Assembly (NCBI GenBank): GCA_037903355.1
Contig: JBAJFE010000047.1
Coordinates: 620,001-684,000, forward strand
DNA from: Trichuris trichiura
Lineage: Eukaryota > Nematoda > Enoplea > Trichinellida > Trichuridae
DNA length: 64,000 nucleotides
Direction: 5' to 3'
Under the pieces are notes generated by a model. It ran no database searches. It saw only the letters and a list, made by a program, of their open reading frames with translations, and had not been told where the DNA came from. A program made the position numbers and the translations under genes. This document shows positions 12,361-26,805 of the stretch, piece after piece. Positions within the stretch are counted from its first letter, which is position 1. Each line of letters starts with the position of its first letter.

Positions 12361-13756
12361 ACGAATATTATATTGGAGCGTGATAAAAACTAATCCTGCT
12401 AATTTTACAGGAAACTGTCGAGGCCGGAAACTTTTGGATACCCCTGTAAAACGTGCTTTTTGTACATGCCAGATGCTGCGCAATAAACACTGCTTCGGTG
12501 ACATTAGTCTTGCCGACAAAATGCTACCCAAGGGAAAACCTAACACTTAATGACTGCTTTCGCGATTAGAAAAATAATCGACCATTTTCGAAAAACTGAG
12601 CTCAACTGTTCGAACAAGCCGTAAATGTGCTGATGACTCAAAGAACCACGTCGACTTTGAAAATTTAAACATGAAAAGCGTCCAACGTTTTTACAGTCTA
12701 AGGCAATGCTACCCAAAGAGGCGATTTCGGTTTTTCGGAGAGATCGAAGTCAAGAGAACGATAAAGGGAACCCAGGAGCGATGGGCTTTCTGAGGGGGCG
12801 ATGCAGTGCTTAGGACCGTCGGAATTCGCTTATCAAAGCCATTTTCTCTGGATGCAGTAGTGGAGTGCTCCACAGGAAGTTCGGAACGGAAGCTTCCTGT
12901 TTACACACGGCGGTGCGCAGGAAGTGCTGGAAGCCAGACGAATTTCAATGTAGCGTCAGTACTCATCGTAGCCAAAAAAACTTGCATCGACGTTTATCGC
13001 TGGCGGCCGTGATTCATGGTATCGTTACTCAGCATTTGGCGAAATGACTTTTGGTGTTTGGAGTTTAGTGTTTCCACCGTTCCATATTTTGATTATTCGG
13101 TGTTTCGACTTTCAGGCTTATGACCCCACAGGAGCTACAGCAAATGTCTGCGGAACACATTCTCCTGCAAACTATTCGGCAGAGGAAGCAGCATTGCGAA
13201 CCTCGTTGAAATGCACGGTCCCCTAACCGTAAGCAGAGGCGATCGTGAAGGGTTCATTACCATTACAATGGGCATGCGCTTTTGACAGCCCATTTTACCG
13301 TGCTCACCTTATGCGTAGCTCTTCGCCGGCCAGCCGGCAATCTCAACGCGCCTCGCTGCAAGAAGGAAGGGGATCATAATATGGAAAACTATGGGGCAGC
13401 TGTCCAACCTCCTTCGCTGAAGTCACGTCAAAGGATTACTGCCCAACTAAGCGCGTAAAACAGAGAAGCTGGAAAATTAAATTCCCCAATATAGGGCGCT
13501 CACTGTGCCTAGCAAGGCGATGAAAACATCTAGGGACTGACGGGATGCAAATGCTTCGAATAAGCTGGTTTAAATTAACAAACAACACAAAACACTTGTC
13601 TCAACTAACTTACCTCGTTCACCGACATCTTCAGTGCCCATCACACCATCGAAAGCGTCAGGAATCCAGAACTCAACCTAGCAAACCACACCAGCAACTG
13701 ACAGCCAGCAAACTGTGACAAATACGGTAGTCGATGCTTTCACAGACAACAAGAAA
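12361..13756. other. Unique DNA left of the satellite, no gene recognised
   Basis: Short open frames only (for example 12806-13012 and 13044-13226), none matching a known family. The sequence becomes recognisably satellite at about 13757. Confidence 0.45.
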
Positions 13757-15440
13757 CAGACCATGCGTTGCCCCGTTGACTGCAATCGGAAGTTGCGAGC
13801 TTCTCCACCAAAAACTTCGTTTCATGAAAATCAGTACAGTAGACAAGTGTATTGCAGGTTGAGTCCCTCCAAAATTATTGCTCAAAATGGCAACGCTCGC
13901 TAGGCGTACTCTAGTAGCCCACAGGATTTGGAAGCGATCACGTTTTGACCGTAAGCTAAATGTTTCTGTTGTCGGCCAGGAAATACCGAAAATGCTAAAA
14001 TGCAAAATTGCTCCTCTACGCCTTGGGAAGAATCTTTGCACGGCAGCTGTTCACGTGGGAAATGCTCGTTGAGTAGTCGACATTCTAGATGTGTTCCGAA
14101 CGCTCTACGTTTAAATTCGTTCCTCTATGCCCGGAGGGCATACCGCAATATCTCAAAAACTACGTCTCGCTGGGGGCCAAAACTTTTAGGAAATATAGGC
14201 TGTGCGGCACCCCTTTGATTGCAAAAGGAAGTTGCGAGCTCCACCACCAAAAACTCCGCTTTCTGAATATGGGTAAAGTAGACAAGTGTATTGCACGCTG
14301 AGTCCGTTTCAAAATTATTGTTCAAAATTCCAACGCCGTCGAGCCATATTCTAGTAGCCCACAGAATTTTAAAGCGAATACGCTTTAACCGGAAGCTAAC
14401 TCTTTCTGTTCTCGTCCGTAAAATCCCGAAAATTCTAAAACGCAAAATTGCAACCCTACGCCCTGGGAAGAATCTGAGCACGGCAGCTGTTCACGTCGGT
14501 AATGCTCGTTGGGTGTGCGACATGGTAGATGGGTTGCCAGGGCTCTACATTTAAATTCGTATCTCCTGGCCCTGAGGGCATATCCCAATATCTCAAAAAC
14601 TACGCATTGCTAGGGGTGAAAATGTTTAGAGAATATAGGCTATGCGGTGCTCGTTGATAGCAATCGGACGTTGCGAGCTTCTTCATCACCTACTTCGTTT
14701 TCTGAATATGGGTACAGTAGACAAGTGTATTGCAGGATGAGTCGCTTTCAAAAATATTGTTCCAAATCCCTACGCTTCCGAGGCGTATTCTAGTACCCCA
14801 CAGAATTTGGAAGCGATCACGACTTAACTGGAAGCTATTCGTTTCTGTTCTCGGCCGGGAAATCCCACAAATGATAAAATGCAAAATTGCTCCCAAACGC
14901 CCTCCGAAGAATCTGTGCACGGTAGCTGTTCACGTGGGTAATTCTACCTGTGTGGTCGACATGGTAGATGGGTTACCAGCGCTCTACGTTTAAATTCGTT
15001 CCTCTATGACCGGAGGGCATATCGCAATATCTCCAAATCTACGCATCGCCCGCCGCCAAAATTTTAAGGGAACAAAAGTTATGAAATGCCCCGTCGACTG
15101 CAATCGAAAGTTGCCGGCTTGTGAACCGAAAACGTCGTTTGCTGAATACGAGTACAGTAGCCAAGTGCTTTGAAGGTTGAGTCCGTTTGAAAATTATTGC
15201 TCTAAATCCCATCGCTCGCAAGACGTATTCTAGTAGTGCAGAGGATTTCCTACCCATCACACATTGACCGGAATCTAAATGTCGCCGTTCTCGCCCGCAA
15301 AACCGGGAAAATGGTAAAACACAAAATCGCTCCTCTACGCCCCGGAATACATCTTTGCAAGGTGGCTGTTCAGGAGCTTAATGCTCGTTGAATGGGCAAC
15401 ATACTGCACGTGTTCCCAAGGCTCTACGTTTAAATTCGTT
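13757..15440. repeat. Degenerate left edge of the satellite array
   Basis: Monomers near 13.76-15.4 kb align along their whole length with the central ones but differ at many positions, for example TTGACTGCAATCGG instead of TCGAACGCAATCGG, and GGCCCTGAGGGCATA at 14566. Such edge decay is expected where unequal crossing-over no longer homogenises the array. The right end lacks any such gradient. Confidence 0.8.
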
Positions 15441-18400
15441 CCTCTATGCCCGGAGGGCATATCGCGATATCTCCAAATCTACGAAGCGCCGGGCGCCAAA
15501 ATTTTTAGGGAATAAAGGCTATGCGATGCTCCGTCGAGCGCAATCGGAATTTGCCGCCTTCGGAGTCGAAAACGTCGTTTTCTGAATATGGGTACAGTAG
15601 ACAAGTGTTTTACAGGTTGAGTCCGTTTTAAAATAATTGCTCTAAATTCCACGCTGGCAAGACGTATTCTAGTAGCGCACAAAATCTCCTAACCATCGCA
15701 ATTTGACCGGAAGCTAAACGTTGCCGTTCTCGCCCGCAAAACCGCGAAAATGGTAAAATACAAAATCGCTCCTCTACGCCGCGGAATAAATCTTTGCAAG
15801 CTGGCTGTTCAGGAAATTAATGCTCGTTGAATGGCCAACATACTGCACGTGTTCCCAAGGCTCTACGTTTAAATTCGTTCCTCTATGCCCGGAGGGCATA
15901 TCGCGATATCTCCAGATCTACGAAGCGCCGGGCGCCAAAATTTTAGGGAATAAAGGCTATGCGATGCCCCGTCGAACGCAATCGGAATTTGCCGGCTTCG
16001 GAATCGAAAACGTCGTTTTCTAAATACGGGTACAGTAGACAAGTGTTTTGCAGGTTGAGTCCGTTTTAAAATTATCTAATCCCAACGCTGGCAAGACGTA
16101 TTCTAGTAGCGCACAAAATTTGCTAACCATCGCAATTTGACCGGAAGCTAAACGTTGCTGTTCTCGCCCGCAAAACCGCGAAAATGGTGAAATACGAAAT
16201 CGCTCCTCTACGCCGCTTAATAAATCTTTGCAAGCTGGCTGTTCAGGAGGGTAATGCTCGTTGAATGGGCAACATACTGCACGTGTTCCCAAGGCTCTAC
16301 GTTTAAATTCGTTCCTCTATGCCCGGAGGGCATATCGCGATATCTCCAAATCTACGAAGCCCCGGGCGCCAAAAGCTTTAGGGAATAAAGGCTATGCGAT
16401 GCCCCGTCGAACGCAATGGAAATTTGCCGGCGTCGGAGTCCAAAACGTCGTTTTCTGAATATGGGTACACTAGACAACTGTTTTGCAGGTTGAGTCCGTT
16501 TTAAAAATATGGCTCTAAATCCCAACGCTGGCGAGGCGTATTCTAGTAGCGCACAAAATTTCCTAACCATCGCAATTTGACCGGCACCTAAGCCTTGCCG
16601 TTCTCGACCGCAAAACCGCGAAAATTGTAAGATACAAAATCGCTCCTCTACGCCGCGGAATAAGTCTTTGCAAGCTGGCTGTTGAGGAGCTTAATGCTTG
16701 TTGAGTGGGCAACATACTGCACGTGTTCCCGAGGCTCTACGTTTAAATTCGTTCCTCTATGGCCGGTGGGCATATCGCGATATCTCCAAATGTACGAAGC
16801 GCCGGGCGCCAAAATTTTTAGGGAATAAAGGCTTTGGGATGCACCGTCGAACGCAATCGGAATCTGCCGGCTTTGGAGTCGAAAACGTCGTTTTTTGAAT
16901 ATGGGTGCAGTAGACAAGTGTTTTCCAGGTTGAGTCCGTTTTAAAATTATGGCTCTAAATCCCAACGCTGGCAAGACGTATTCTTGTTGCGCACAAAATT
17001 TCCTAACCATCGCAATTTGACCGGAAGCTAAACGTTGCCGTTCTCGCCCGCAAAACCGCGAAAATGGTAAAATACAAAATCGCTCCTCTACGCCGGGGAA
17101 TAAGTCTTTGCAAGCTGGCTGTTGAGGAGCTTAATGCTTGTTGAATGGGCAACATACTGCACGTGTTCCCGAGGCTCTACGTTTAAATTCGTTCCTCTAT
17201 GCCCGGAGGGCATATCGCGATATCTCCAAATGTACGAAGCGCCGGGCGCCAAAATTTTTAGAGAATAAACGCTATGCGATGTCCCGTCGAACGCAATCGC
17301 AATTTGCCGGCTTCGGAGTCGAAAACGTCGTTTTCTGAGTATGGGTACAGTAGACAAGTCTTTTGCAGGTTGAGTCCGTTTTAAAATTATTGCTCTAAAT
17401 CCCAACGCTGCCAAGACGTATTCTAGTAGCGCACAAAATTTCCTAACCATCGCAACTTGACCGGAAGCTAAACGTTGCCGTTCTCGCCCGCAAAACCGCG
17501 AAAATGGTAAAATACAAAATCGCTCCTCTACGCCGCTTAATAAATCTCCGCAAGCTGGCTGTTCAGGAGGGTAATGCGCGTTGAATGGGCAACATACTGC
17601 ACGTGTTCCCAAGGCTCTACGCTTAAATTCGTTCCTCTATGCCCGGAGGGCATATCGCGATATCTCCAAATCTACGAAGCGCCGGGCGCCAAAATTTTTA
17701 GGGAATAAAGGCTATGCGATGCCCCGTCGAACGCAATCGGAATTTGCCGGCTTCGGAGCCGAAAACGTCGTTTTCTAAATATGCGTACAGTAGACAAGTG
17801 TTTTGCAGGTTGAGTCCGTTTTAAAATTATTGCTCTAAATCCCAACGCTGGCAAGACGTATTCTAGTAGCGCACAAAATTTCCTAACCATCGCAACTTGA
17901 CCGGAAGCTAAACTTTGCCGTTCTCGCCCGCAAAACCGCGAAAATGGTAAAGTACAGAATCGCTGCTCTACGACGCTTAATAAATCTTTGCAAGCTGGCT
18001 GTTCAGGAGGCTAATGCTCGTTGAATGGGCAACATACTGCACGTGTTCCCAAGGCTCTACATTTAAATTCGTTCCTCCATGCCCGGAGGGCATATCGCGA
18101 TATCTCCAAATCTACGAAGCGCCGGGCGCCAAAATTTTTAGGGAATAAAGGCTATGCGATGCCCCGTCGAACGCAATCGGAATTTGCCGGCTTCGGAATC
18201 GAAAACGTCGTTTTCTGAGTATGGGTACAGTAGACAAGTGTTTTGCAGGTTGAGTCCGTTTTAAAATTATTGCTCTAAATCCCAACGCTGGCAAGACGTA
18301 TTCTAGTAGCGCACAAAATTTCCTAACCATCGCAATTTGACCGGAAGCTAAACGTTGCCGTTCTCGCCCGCAAAACCGCGAAAATGGTAAAATACAAAAT

Positions 18401-18517
18401 CGCTCCTCTACGCCGCTTAATAAATCTTTGCAAGCTGGCTGTTCAGGAGCGTAATGCTCGTTGAATGGGCAACATACTGCACGTGTTCCCAAGGCTCTAC
18501 GTTTAAATTCGTTCCTC

Positions 18518-18543
18518 TATGCCCGGAGGGCATATCGCGATAT
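18518..18543. repeat. Representative double palindrome within the satellite monomer
   Basis: In this typical monomer TATGCCC, a GGA spacer and GGGCATA (18518-18534) form a 7-bp-arm hairpin. It overlaps a perfect 12-bp palindrome ATATCGCGATAT (18532-18543). The pair is recognisable in nearly every monomer. A few copies have single-arm changes (20716, 24226 and 29517 have GGACGGCATA), and no compensating change was seen in the other arm. Confidence 0.85.
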
Positions 18544-19439
18544 CTCCAAATCTACGAAGCGCCGGGCGCCAAAATTTTTAGGGAATAAAGGCTATGCGAT
18601 GCCCCGTCGAACGCAATCGGAATTTGCCGGCTTCGGAGTCGAAAACGTCGTTTTCTGAGTATGGGTACAGTAGACAAGTGTTTTGCAGGTTGAGTCCGTT
18701 TTAAAATTATTGCTCTAAATCCCAACGCTGGCAAGACGTATTCTAGTAGCGCACAAAATTTGCTAACCATCGCAATTTGACCGGAAGCTAAACGTTGCCG
18801 TTCTCGCCCGCAAAACCGCGAAAATGGTGAAATACAAAATCGCTCCTCTACGCCGCTTAATAAATCTTTGCAAGCTGGCTGTTCAGGAGGGTAATGCGCG
18901 TTGAATGGGCAACATACTGCACGTGTTCCCAGGGCTCTACGTTTAAATTCGTTCCTCTATGCCCGGAGGGCATATCGCGATATCTCCAAATCTACGAAGC
19001 GCCGGGCGCCAAAATTTTTAGCGAATAAAGGCTATGCGATGCCCCGTCGAACGCAATCGGGATTTGCCGCTTCGGAATCGAAAACGTCGTTTTCTGAGTA
19101 TGGGTACAGTAGACAAGTGTTTTGCAGGTTGAGTCCGTTTTAAAATTATTGCTCTAAATCCCAACGCTGGCAAGACGTATTCTCGTAGTGCACAAAATTT
19201 GCTAACCATCGCAATTTGACCGGAAGCTAAACGTTGCTGTTCTCGCCCGCAAAACCGCGAAAATGGTAAAATACAAAATCGCTCCCCTACGCCCTGGAAT
19301 AAATCTTTGCACGCTGGCTGTTCACGAGCGTAATGCTCCTTGAATGGGCAACATACTGCACGTGTTCCCAAGGCTCTACGTTTAAATTCGATCCTCTATG
19401 CCCGGAGGGCATATCTCGAGATCTCCAAATCTACGCAGC

Positions 19440-20960
19440 GCCGGTCGCCAAAATTTTTAGGGAATAAAGGTAATGCGATGCCCCTTCGAACTTAATCGGA
19501 ATTTGCCGGTTGGAAATCAAAAACGTCGTTTTCTGACTATGGGTACAGTAGACAAGCGTTTTGCAGGTTGAGTCCGTTTTAAAATTATTCCTCTAAATCC
19601 CAACGCTGGCAAGACGTATTCTAGTAGCGCACAAAATTTCCTAACCATCGCAATTTGACCGGAAGCTAAACGTTGCCGTTCTCGAACGCAAAACCGCGAA
19701 AATGGTGAAATACAAAATCGCTCCTCTACGCCGCTTAATAAATCTTTGCAAGCTGGCTGTTCAGGAGGGTAATGCTCGCTGAATGGGCAACATACTGCAC
19801 GTGTTCCCAAGGCTCTACGTTTAAATTCGTTCCTCTATGCCCGGAGGGCATATCACGATATCTCCAAATCTGCGAAGCGCCGGGCGCCAAAATTTTTAGG
19901 GAATAAAGGCTATGCGATGCCCCTTCGAACTTAATCGGAATTTGCCGGCTTCGAAGTCGAAAACGTCGTTTTCTGAGTATGGGTACAGTAGACAAGCGTT
20001 TTGCAGGTTGAGTCCGTTTTAAAATTACTGCTCTAAATCCCAACGCTGGCAAGACGTATTCTAGTAGTGCACAAAATTTCCTAACCATCGCAACTTGACC
20101 GGAAGCTAAACGTTGCCGTTCTCGCCCGCAAAACCGCGAAAATGGTAAAGCACAAAATCGCTCCTCTACGACGCTTAATAAATCTTTGCAAGCTGGCTGT
20201 TCAGGAGGCTAATGCTCGTTGAATGGGTAACATACTGCACGTGTTCCCAAGGCTCTACGTTTAAATTCGTTCCTCTATGCCCGGAGGGCATATCACGATA
20301 TCTCCAAATCTACGAAGCGCCGGTCGCCAAAATTTTTAGGGAATAAAGGCTATGCGATGCCCCTTCGAACTTAATCGGAATCTGCCGGCTTCGAAGTCGA
20401 AAACGTCGTTTTCTGAGTATGGGTACAGTACACAAGCGTTTTGCAGGTTGAGTCCGTTTTAAAATTATTGCTCTAAATCCCAACGCTGGCAAGACGTATT
20501 CTAGTAGCGCACAAAATTTCCTAACCATCGCAACTTGACCGGAAGCTAAACGTTGCCGTTCTCGCCGCAAAACCGCGAAAATGGTAAAGTACAAAATCGC
20601 TCCTCTACGACGCTTAATAAATCTTTGCAAGCTGGCTGTTCAGGAGGGTAATGCTCGTTGAATGGGCAACATACTGCACGTGTTCCCAAGGCTGTACGTT
20701 TAAATTCGTTCCTCTATGCCCGGACGGCATATCGCGATATCTCCAAATCTACGAAGCGCCGGTCGCCAAAATTTTTAGGGAATAAAGGCTATGCGATGCC
20801 CCTTCGAACTTAATCGGAATTTGCCGGCTTCGAAGTCGAAAACGTCGTTTTGTGAGTATGGGTACAGTAGACAAGCGTTTTGCAGGTTGAGTCCGTTTTA
20901 AAATTATTGCTCTAAATCCCAACGCTGGCAAGACGTATTCTAGTAGCGCACAAAATTTCC
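19440..20960. repeat. Satellite variant block B (first patch)
   Basis: Four successive monomers carry CTTCGAACTTAATCGG where most others have CGTCGAACGCAATCGG, and share other diagnostic changes such as GACAAGCGTTTT. The same variant returns at about 25.6-26.5 kb (three monomers) and in the last partial monomer at about 30.48 kb. This points to segmental duplication or conversion inside the array. Confidence 0.75.
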
Positions 20961-23900
20961 TAACCATCGCAACTTGACCGGAAGCTAAACGTTGCCGTTC
21001 TCGCCCGCAGAACCGCGAAAATGGTAAAGTACAGAATCGCTGCTCTACGACGCTTAATAAATCTTTGCAAGCTGGCTGTTCAGGAGGCTAATGCTCGTTG
21101 AATGGGCAACATACTGCACGTGTTCCCAAGGCGCTACGTTTAAATTCGTTCCTCTATGCCCGGAGGGCATATCGCGATATCTCCAAATCTACGAAGCGCC
21201 GGGCCCCAAAATTTTTAGGGAATAGAGGCTATGCGATGCCCCGTCGAACGCAATTGGAATTTGCCGGCTTCGGAATCGAAAACGTCGTTTTCTGAGTATG
21301 GGTACAGTAGACAAGTGTTTTGCAGGTTGAGTCCGTTTTAAAATTATCGCTCTAAATCCCAACGCTGGCAAAACTATTCTCGTAGCGCACAAAATTTCCT
21401 AACCATCGCAATTTGACCGGAAGCTAAACGTTGCCGTTCTCGCCCGCAAAACCGCGAAAATAGTGAAATACAAAATCGCTCCTCTACGCCGCTTAATAAA
21501 TCTTTGCAAGCTGGCTGTTCAGGAGTGTAATGCTCGTTGAATGGGCAACATACTGCACGTGTTCCCAAGGCTCTACGTTTAAATTCGTTCCTCTATGCCC
21601 GGAGGGCATACCGCGATATCTCCAAATCTACGAAGCGCCGGGCGCCAAAATTTTTTGGGAATAAAGGCTATGCGACGCCCCGTCGAACGCAATCGGAATT
21701 TGCCGGCTTCGGAGTCGAAACCGTCGTTTTCTGAGTATGGGTACAGTAGACAAGTGTTTTGCAGGTTGAGTCCGTTTTAAAATTATTGCTCTAAATCCCA
21801 ACGCTGGCAAGACGTATTCTAGTAGCGCACAAAATTTGCTAACCATCGCAATTTGACCGGAAGCTAAACGTTGCCGTTCTCGCCCGCAAAACCGCGAAAA
21901 TGGTAAAATACAAAATCGCTCCTCTACGCCGCTTAATAAATCTTTGCAAGCTGGCTGTTCAGGAGGGTAATGCTCGCTGAATGGCCAACATACTGCACGT
22001 GTTCCCAAGGCTCTACGTTTAAATTCGTTCCTCTATGCCCGGAGGGCATATCGCGATATCTCCAAATCTATGAAGCGCCGGGCGCCAAAATTTTTAGGGA
22101 ATAAAGGCTATGCGATGCCCCGTCGGATGCAATCGGAATGTGCCGGCTTCGGAGTCGAAAACGTCGTTTTCTGAGTATGGGTACAGTAGACAAGTGTTTT
22201 GCAGGTTGAGTCCGTTTTAAAATTATTGCACTAAATCTAAACGCTGGCAAGAGGTATTCTAGTAGCGCACAAAATTTGCTAACCATCGCAATTTGACCGG
22301 AAGCTAAACGTTGCCGTTCTCGGCCGCAAAACCGCGAAAATGGTGAAATACGAAATCGCTCCTCTACGCCGCTTAATAAATCTTTGCAAGCTGGCTGTTC
22401 AGGAGGGTAATGCTCGTTGAATGGGCAACATACTGCACGTGTTCCCAAGGCTCTACGTTTAAGTTCGTTCCTCTATGCCCGGAGGGCATACCGCGATATC
22501 TCCAAATCTACGAAGCGCCGGGCGCCAAAATTTTTAGGGAATAAAGGCTATGCGATGCCCCGTCGAACGCAACCGGAATTTGCCGGCTTCGGAATCGAAA
22601 ATGTCGTTTTCTGAGTATGGGTACAGTAGACAAGTGTTTTGCAGGTTGAGTCCGTTTTAAAATTATTGCTCTAAATCCCAACGCTGGCAAGACGTATTCT
22701 AGTAGCGCACAAACACCATCGCAATTTGACGGGAAGCTAAACGTTGCCGTTGTCGCCCGCAAAACCGCGAAAATGGTAAAATACAAAATCGCTCCTCTAC
22801 GCCGCTTAATAAATCTTTGCAAGCTGGCTGTTCAGGAGGGTAATGCTCGTTGAATGGGCAACATACTGCACGTATTCCCAAGGCTCTACGTTTAAATTCG
22901 TTCCTCTATGCCCGGAGGGCATATCGCGATATCTCCAAATCTATGAAGCGCCGGGCGCCAAAATTTTTAAGGAATAAAGGGTATGCGATGCCCAGTCGAA
23001 CGCAATCGGAATTTGCCGGCTTCGGAGTCGAAAACGTCGTTTTCTGAATATGGGTACAGTAGACAAGCGTTTTGCAGGTTGAGTCCGTTTTAAAACTATT
23101 GCTCCAAATGCCAACGCTGGCAACGCGTATTCTAGTAGCGCAGAAAATTTCCTACCCATCGCACATTGACCGGAAGCTAAACGTTGCCGTTCTCGCCCGC
23201 AAAACCGCGAAAATGGTGAAATACAAAATCATTCTCTACGCCGCTTAATAAATCTTTGCAAGCTGGCTGTTCAGGAGGGTAATGCGCGTTGAATGGGCAA
23301 CATACTGCACGTGTTCCCAAGGCTCTACGCTTAAATTGGTTCCTCTATCCCGGAGGGCATATCGCGATATCTCCAAATCTACGAAGCGCCGGGCCCCAAA
23401 ATTTTTAGGGAATAGAGGCTATGCGATGCCCCGTCGAACGCAATTGGAATTTGCCGGCTTCGGAATCGAAAACGTCGTTTTCTGAGTATGGGTACAGTAG
23501 ACAAGTGTTTTGCAGGTTGAGTCCGTTTTAAAATTATTGCTCTAAATCCCAACGCTGGCAAGACGTATTCTAGTAGCGCACAAAATTTCCTAACCATTGC
23601 AATTTGACCGGAAGCTAAACGTTGCCGTTCTCGCCCGCAAAACCGCGAAAATGGCAAAATACAAAATCGCTCCTCTACGCCGCTTAATAAATCTTTGCAA
23701 GCTGGCTGTTCAGGAGGGTAATGCTCGTTGAATGGGCAACATACTGCACGTGTTCCCAAGGCTCTACGCTTAAATTCGTTCCTCTATGCCCGGAGGGCAT
23801 ATCGCGATATCTCCAAATCTACGAAGCGCCGGGCGCTAAAATTTTTAGGGAATAAAGGCTATGCGGCGCCCCGTCGAACTCAATCGGAATTTGCCGGTTT

Positions 23901-25599
23901 CGGAGTCGAAAACGTCGTTTTCTGAGTATGGGTACAGTAGACAAGTGTTTTGCAGGTTGAGTCCGTTTTAAAATAATTCCTCTAAATCCCAACGCTGGGA
24001 AGACGTATTCTAGTAGCGCACAGAATTTGCTAACCATCGCAATTTGACCGGAAGCTAAACGTTGCCGTTCTCGCCCGCAAAACCGCGAAAATGGTGAAAT
24101 ACAAAATCGCTCCTCTACGCCGCTTAATAAATCTTTGCAAGCTGGCTGTTCAGGAGGGTAATGCGCGTTGAATGGGCAACATACTGCACGTGTTCCCAAG
24201 GCTGTACGTTTAAATTCGTTCCTCTATGCCCGGACGGCATATCGCGATATCTCCAAATCTAAGCGCTGGGCGCTAAAATTTTTAGGGAATAAAGGCTATG
24301 CGGTGCCCCGTCGAACTCAATCGGAATTTGCCGGCTTCGGAGTCGAAAACGTCGTTTTCTGAGTATGGGTACAGTAGACAAGTGTTTTGCAGGTTGAGTC
24401 CGTTTTAAAATTATTCCTCTAAATCCCAACGCTGGAAAGACGTATTCTAGTAGCGCACAGAATTTGCTAACCATCGCAATTTGACCGGAAGCTAAGCGTT
24501 GCCGTTCTCGCCCGCAAAACCGCGAAAATGGTAAAATACAAAATCGCTCCTCTACGCCCCTTAATAAATCTTTGCAAGCTGGCTGTTCAGGAGGGTAATG
24601 CGCGTTGAATGGGCAACATACTGCACGTGTTCCCAAGGCTCTACGTTTAATTTCGTTCCTCTATGCCCGGAGGGCATATCGCGATATCTCCAAATCCACG
24701 AAGCGCCGGTCGCCAAAATTTTTAGGGAATAAAGGCTATGCGATGCCCCGTCGAACGCAATCGGAATTTGCCGGCTTCAGAGTCGAAAACGTCGTTTTCT
24801 AGATACGGGTACAGTAGACAAGTGTTTTGCAGGTTGAGCCCGTTTTAAAATTATTGCTCTAAATCCCAACGCTGGCAAGACGTGTTCTAGTAGCGCACCA
24901 AATTTCCTAACCATCGCAATTTGACCGGAAGCTAAACGTTGCCGTTCTCGCCCGCAAAACCGCGAAAATTGTAAAATACAAAATCGCTCCTCTACGCCGC
25001 TAAATAAATCTTTGCAAGCTGGCTGTTAGGGGTAATGCTCGTTGAATGGGCAACATACTGCACGTGATCCCAGAGGCTCTCGGTTTAATTCGTTCCTCTA
25101 TGCCCGGAGGGCATATGGCCGATATCTCCAAATCTACAGAAGCGCCGGGCGCCAAAATTTTTAGGGAATAAAGGCAATGCGATGCCCCGTCGAACGCAAT
25201 CGGAATTTGCCGGCTTCGGAATGGAAAACGTCCTTTTCTAGCTATAGATTGCTCAGTAGACAAGTGTTTTGCAGGTTGAGTCCGTTTTAAAATTATTGCT
25301 CTAAATCCCAACGCTGGCAAGACGTATTCTAGTAGCGCACAAAATTTCCTAACCATCGCAATTTGACCGGAAGCTAAACGTTGCCGTTCTCGAACGCAAA
25401 ACCGCGAGAATGGTGAAATACAAAATCGCTCCTCTACGCCGCTTAATAAACCTTTGCAAGCTGGCTGTTCAGGAGGGTAATGCTCGCTGAATGGGCAACA
25501 TACTGCACGTGTTCCCAAGGCTCTACGTTTAAATTCGTTCCTCTATGCCCGGAGGGCATATCACGATATCTCCAAATCTGCGAAGCGCCGGGCGCCAAA

Positions 25600-26560
25600 A
25601 TTTTTAGGGAATAAAGGCTATGCGATGCCCGTTCGAACTTAATCGGAATTTGCCGGCTTCGAAGTCGAAAACGTCGTTTTCTGAGTATGGGTACAGTAGA
25701 CAAGCGTTTTGCAGGTTGAGTCCGTTTTAAAATTATTGCTCTAAATCCCAACGCTGGCAAGACGTATTCTAGTAGTGCACAAAATTTCCTAACCATCGCA
25801 ACTTGACCGGAAGCTAAACGTTGCCGTTCTCGCCCGCAAAACCGCGAAAATGGTAAAGTACAAAATCGCTCCTCTACGACGCTTAATAAATCTTTGCAAG
25901 CTGGCTGTTCAGGAGGCTAATGCTCGTTGAATGGGCAACATACTGCACGTGTTCCCAAGGCTCTACGTTTAAATTCGTTCCTCTATGCCCGGAGGGCATA
26001 TCACGATATCTCCAAATCTACGAAGCGCCGGTCGCCAAAATTTTTAGGGAATAAAGGCTATGCGATGCCCCTTCGAACTTAATCGGAATTTGCCGGCTTC
26101 GAAGTCGAAAACGTCGTTTTCTGAGTATGGGTACAGTAGACAAGCGTTTTGCAGGTTGAGTCCGTTTTAAAATTATTCCTCTAAATCCCAACGCTGGCAA
26201 GACGTATTCTAGTAGCGCACAAAATTTCCTAACCATCGCAATTTGACCGGAAGCTAAACGTTGCCGTTCTCGAACGCAAAACCGCGAAAATGGTGAAATA
26301 GAAAATCGCTCCTCTACGCCGCTTAATAAATCTTTGCAAGCTGGCTGTTCAGGAGGGTAATGCTCGCTGAATGGGCAACATACTGCACGTGTTCCCAAGG
26401 CTCTACGTTTAAATTCGTTCCTCTATGCCCGGAGGGCATATCACGATATCTCCAAATCTGCGAAGCGCCGGGCGCCAAAATTTTTAGGGACTAAAGGCTA
26501 TGCGATGCCCCTTCGAACTTAATCGGAATTTGCCGGCTTGGAAGTCGAAAACGTCGTTTT
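25600..26560. repeat. Satellite variant block B (second patch)
   Basis: Three successive monomers share the CTTCGAACTTAATCGG variant (the first reads GTTCGAACTTAATCGG). They also share GAGGGTAATGCTCGCTGAATG (at about 25475 and 26355) with the 19.7-kb patch. The two patches are about 5.7 kb apart, so a multi-monomer unit was probably copied. Confidence 0.7.
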
Positions 26561-26805
26561 GTGAGTCTGAGTATGGGTACAGTAAACAAGTTTTTTGCAG
26601 GTTGAGTCCGTTTTAAAATTATTGCTCTAAATCCCAACGCTGGCATTCTACTAGCGCACAAAACTTCCTAACCATCGCAATTTGACCGGAAGCTAAACGT
26701 TGCCGTTCTCGCCCGCAAAACCGCGAAAATGGTAAAGTACAAAATCGCTGCTCTACGACGCTTAATAAATCTTTGCAAGCTGGCTGTTCAGGAGGCTAAT
26801 GCTCG

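Noticed and set aside
18021..18460. Search for a CENP-B box in the satellite monomer
   Set aside because: No TTCGnnnnAnnCGGG match on either strand of the typical monomer.
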